From Comamonas terrigena NBRC 13299 (GTDB taxonomy: Bacteria; Pseudomonadota; Gammaproteobacteria; Burkholderiales; Burkholderiaceae_C), in contig NZ_AP019749.1 in NCBI RefSeq assembly GCF_006740045.1, forward strand, positions 2,127,001 through 2,191,000: 64,000 bases of DNA, given 5' to 3'. The notes below the pieces were generated by a model. It had not been told where the DNA came from. It did not search any database and saw only the letters and a program-made list of their open reading frames with translations. This document shows, in pieces, positions 63,618-64,000 of this stretch. Position 1 is the first letter of the stretch. Every line of letters begins with the position of its first letter. Both the position numbers and the translations under genes were made by a program.

Positions 63618-64000
63618 ATGGCAGTTGCTCCTTCTTCGCGCACGTGGGTATCGGTCTGGCTGTTGCCAGGGGCTGTGCTATGCGGTGGTGGCTTGCTGAG
63701 CCTGGTGCTGGCGTGGATGCTGCAGCGCACGGTGCAGACCATGGCGCACGAGCGTGCGGTACACCGCATCGATACCCTGGTGCAGGGGCTGGAACACAGC
63801 GTCAACTCGTACGGCGAAATCGTCAAAGGCCTGCAGGCGCGCTTTTCGGTCAAGCCGTATCTGAGCCGTCAGGAGTTCGACGCCACCATGGTGGAGATGG
63901 ATGTGCCGCGCCGTTACCCCGGCCTGCGCGCACTGACCTTCACCCGCATCCTGGCCCCGACCGAACTGGCCCACTTTGAAGCCAGCCTGCGCGCCGATGG
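63618..64000 (+). CDS. CHASE-domain membrane sensor, 5' end only
   Basis: The frame from ATG 63618 stays open to the window edge (~127 residues). After a short N-terminus comes one membrane helix (VSVWLLPGAVLCGGGLLSLVLAW, about 11-33), then an extracellular region with RYPGLRALTFTRILAPTELAHFEA, which matches the start of a CHASE sensor domain. The cytoplasmic output module (histidine kinase, GGDEF or EAL) lies beyond the window. No ribosome-binding site stronger than TCCTCCCCCTTC is seen before the ATG, so the true start could differ slightly. Confidence 0.75.
   Translation, partial: MAVAPSSRTWVSVWLLPGAVLCGGGLLSLVLAWMLQRTVQTMAHERAVHRIDTLVQGLEHSVNSYGEIVKGLQARFSVKPYLSRQEFDATMVEMDVPRRYPGLRALTFTRILAPTELAHFEASLRAD

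Overview
The window is about 64 kb of a high-GC bacterial chromosome, densely packed and free of recognisable mobile elements. Several traits point to Burkholderiales, most likely family Comamonadaceae (Comamonas/Delftia/Acidovorax side): two Bug-type tripartite-tricarboxylate substrate-binding proteins, the DUF3649/PepSY/DUF3325 iron cluster, a CysB-like regulator beside CbiX, LptFG back to back with PepA, and the overall protein similarity. The lineage is an inference from recalled families; no search was run. I saw no tRNA, rRNA, CRISPR array or insertion sequence.

Left part (1-10 kb): the 3' end of a cystathionine beta-lyase-type gene, a LysP-like lysine permease, a pirin, a small membrane-anchored aspartic protease, a three-gene ABC importer operon (binding protein, permease, ATPase) on the minus strand, a SAM methyltransferase and ETF-ubiquinone oxidoreductase. 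Next (10.2-17.5 kb) comes an iron-acquisition block: a Fur-box-like site, a FecI-type sigma factor, a FecR anti-sigma factor, a TonB-dependent siderophore receptor with an N-terminal STN domain, and a DUF3649 / PepSY-TM / DUF3325 inner-membrane set. From 17.6 to 26.4 kb lie a Bug protein, an acetolactate-synthase-like ThDP enzyme, a PAS-PAS-GAF-GGDEF-EAL protein whose EAL domain has a substituted catalytic motif, a dienoyl-CoA isomerase-type crotonase, a DUF2322-like protein and a ChrA chromate transporter.

Middle part (26.6-47.3 kb): a Gly-rich membrane-anchored unknown, an EVE-domain protein, GlsB, a class I glutamine amidotransferase, a DsbA-like protein with no ordinary start codon, and a long minus-strand run lptF-lptG-cbiX-cysB-like-aminotransferase that mixes LPS export with sulfur metabolism. 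On the other strand are pepA-holC-unknown. Then follow a D-2-hydroxyacid dehydrogenase, a lipoprotein gene broken by one in-frame stop, tRNA 2-selenouridine synthase, a PepSY protein, a stand-alone tryptophan synthase beta chain, an SRPBCC protein, a second Bug protein, and a small translation/RNA-binding cluster (conserved small protein, second IF-1, Gly-rich RRM protein).

Right part (47.4-64 kb): a LysR/MFS divergent pair; a MocR-type PLP regulator divergent from a BenE-family transporter followed by the PLP-homeostasis protein YggS; a lysine catabolic operon (lysine 6-dehydrogenase-type enzyme, small membrane protein, AmaB-type aldehyde dehydrogenase); and a valine catabolic set (mmsB, isobutyryl-CoA dehydrogenase-type acdH, mmsA) read toward the left with small unrelated genes between them and a divergent LysR regulator. 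A large nested dyad sits between mmsA and that regulator. The window ends inside a CHASE-domain sensor gene.

The most notable observations are the nonsense-interrupted lipoprotein, the DsbA-like gene whose CxxC lies upstream of any normal start, the Lys-for-Asp change in the EAL domain, a hairpin overlapping the ribosome-binding site of the siderophore receptor, the PLP-themed MocR/BenE/YggS cluster, and the IF-1 paralogue cluster. None amounts to a clearly new biological system; each is offered with a specific test.
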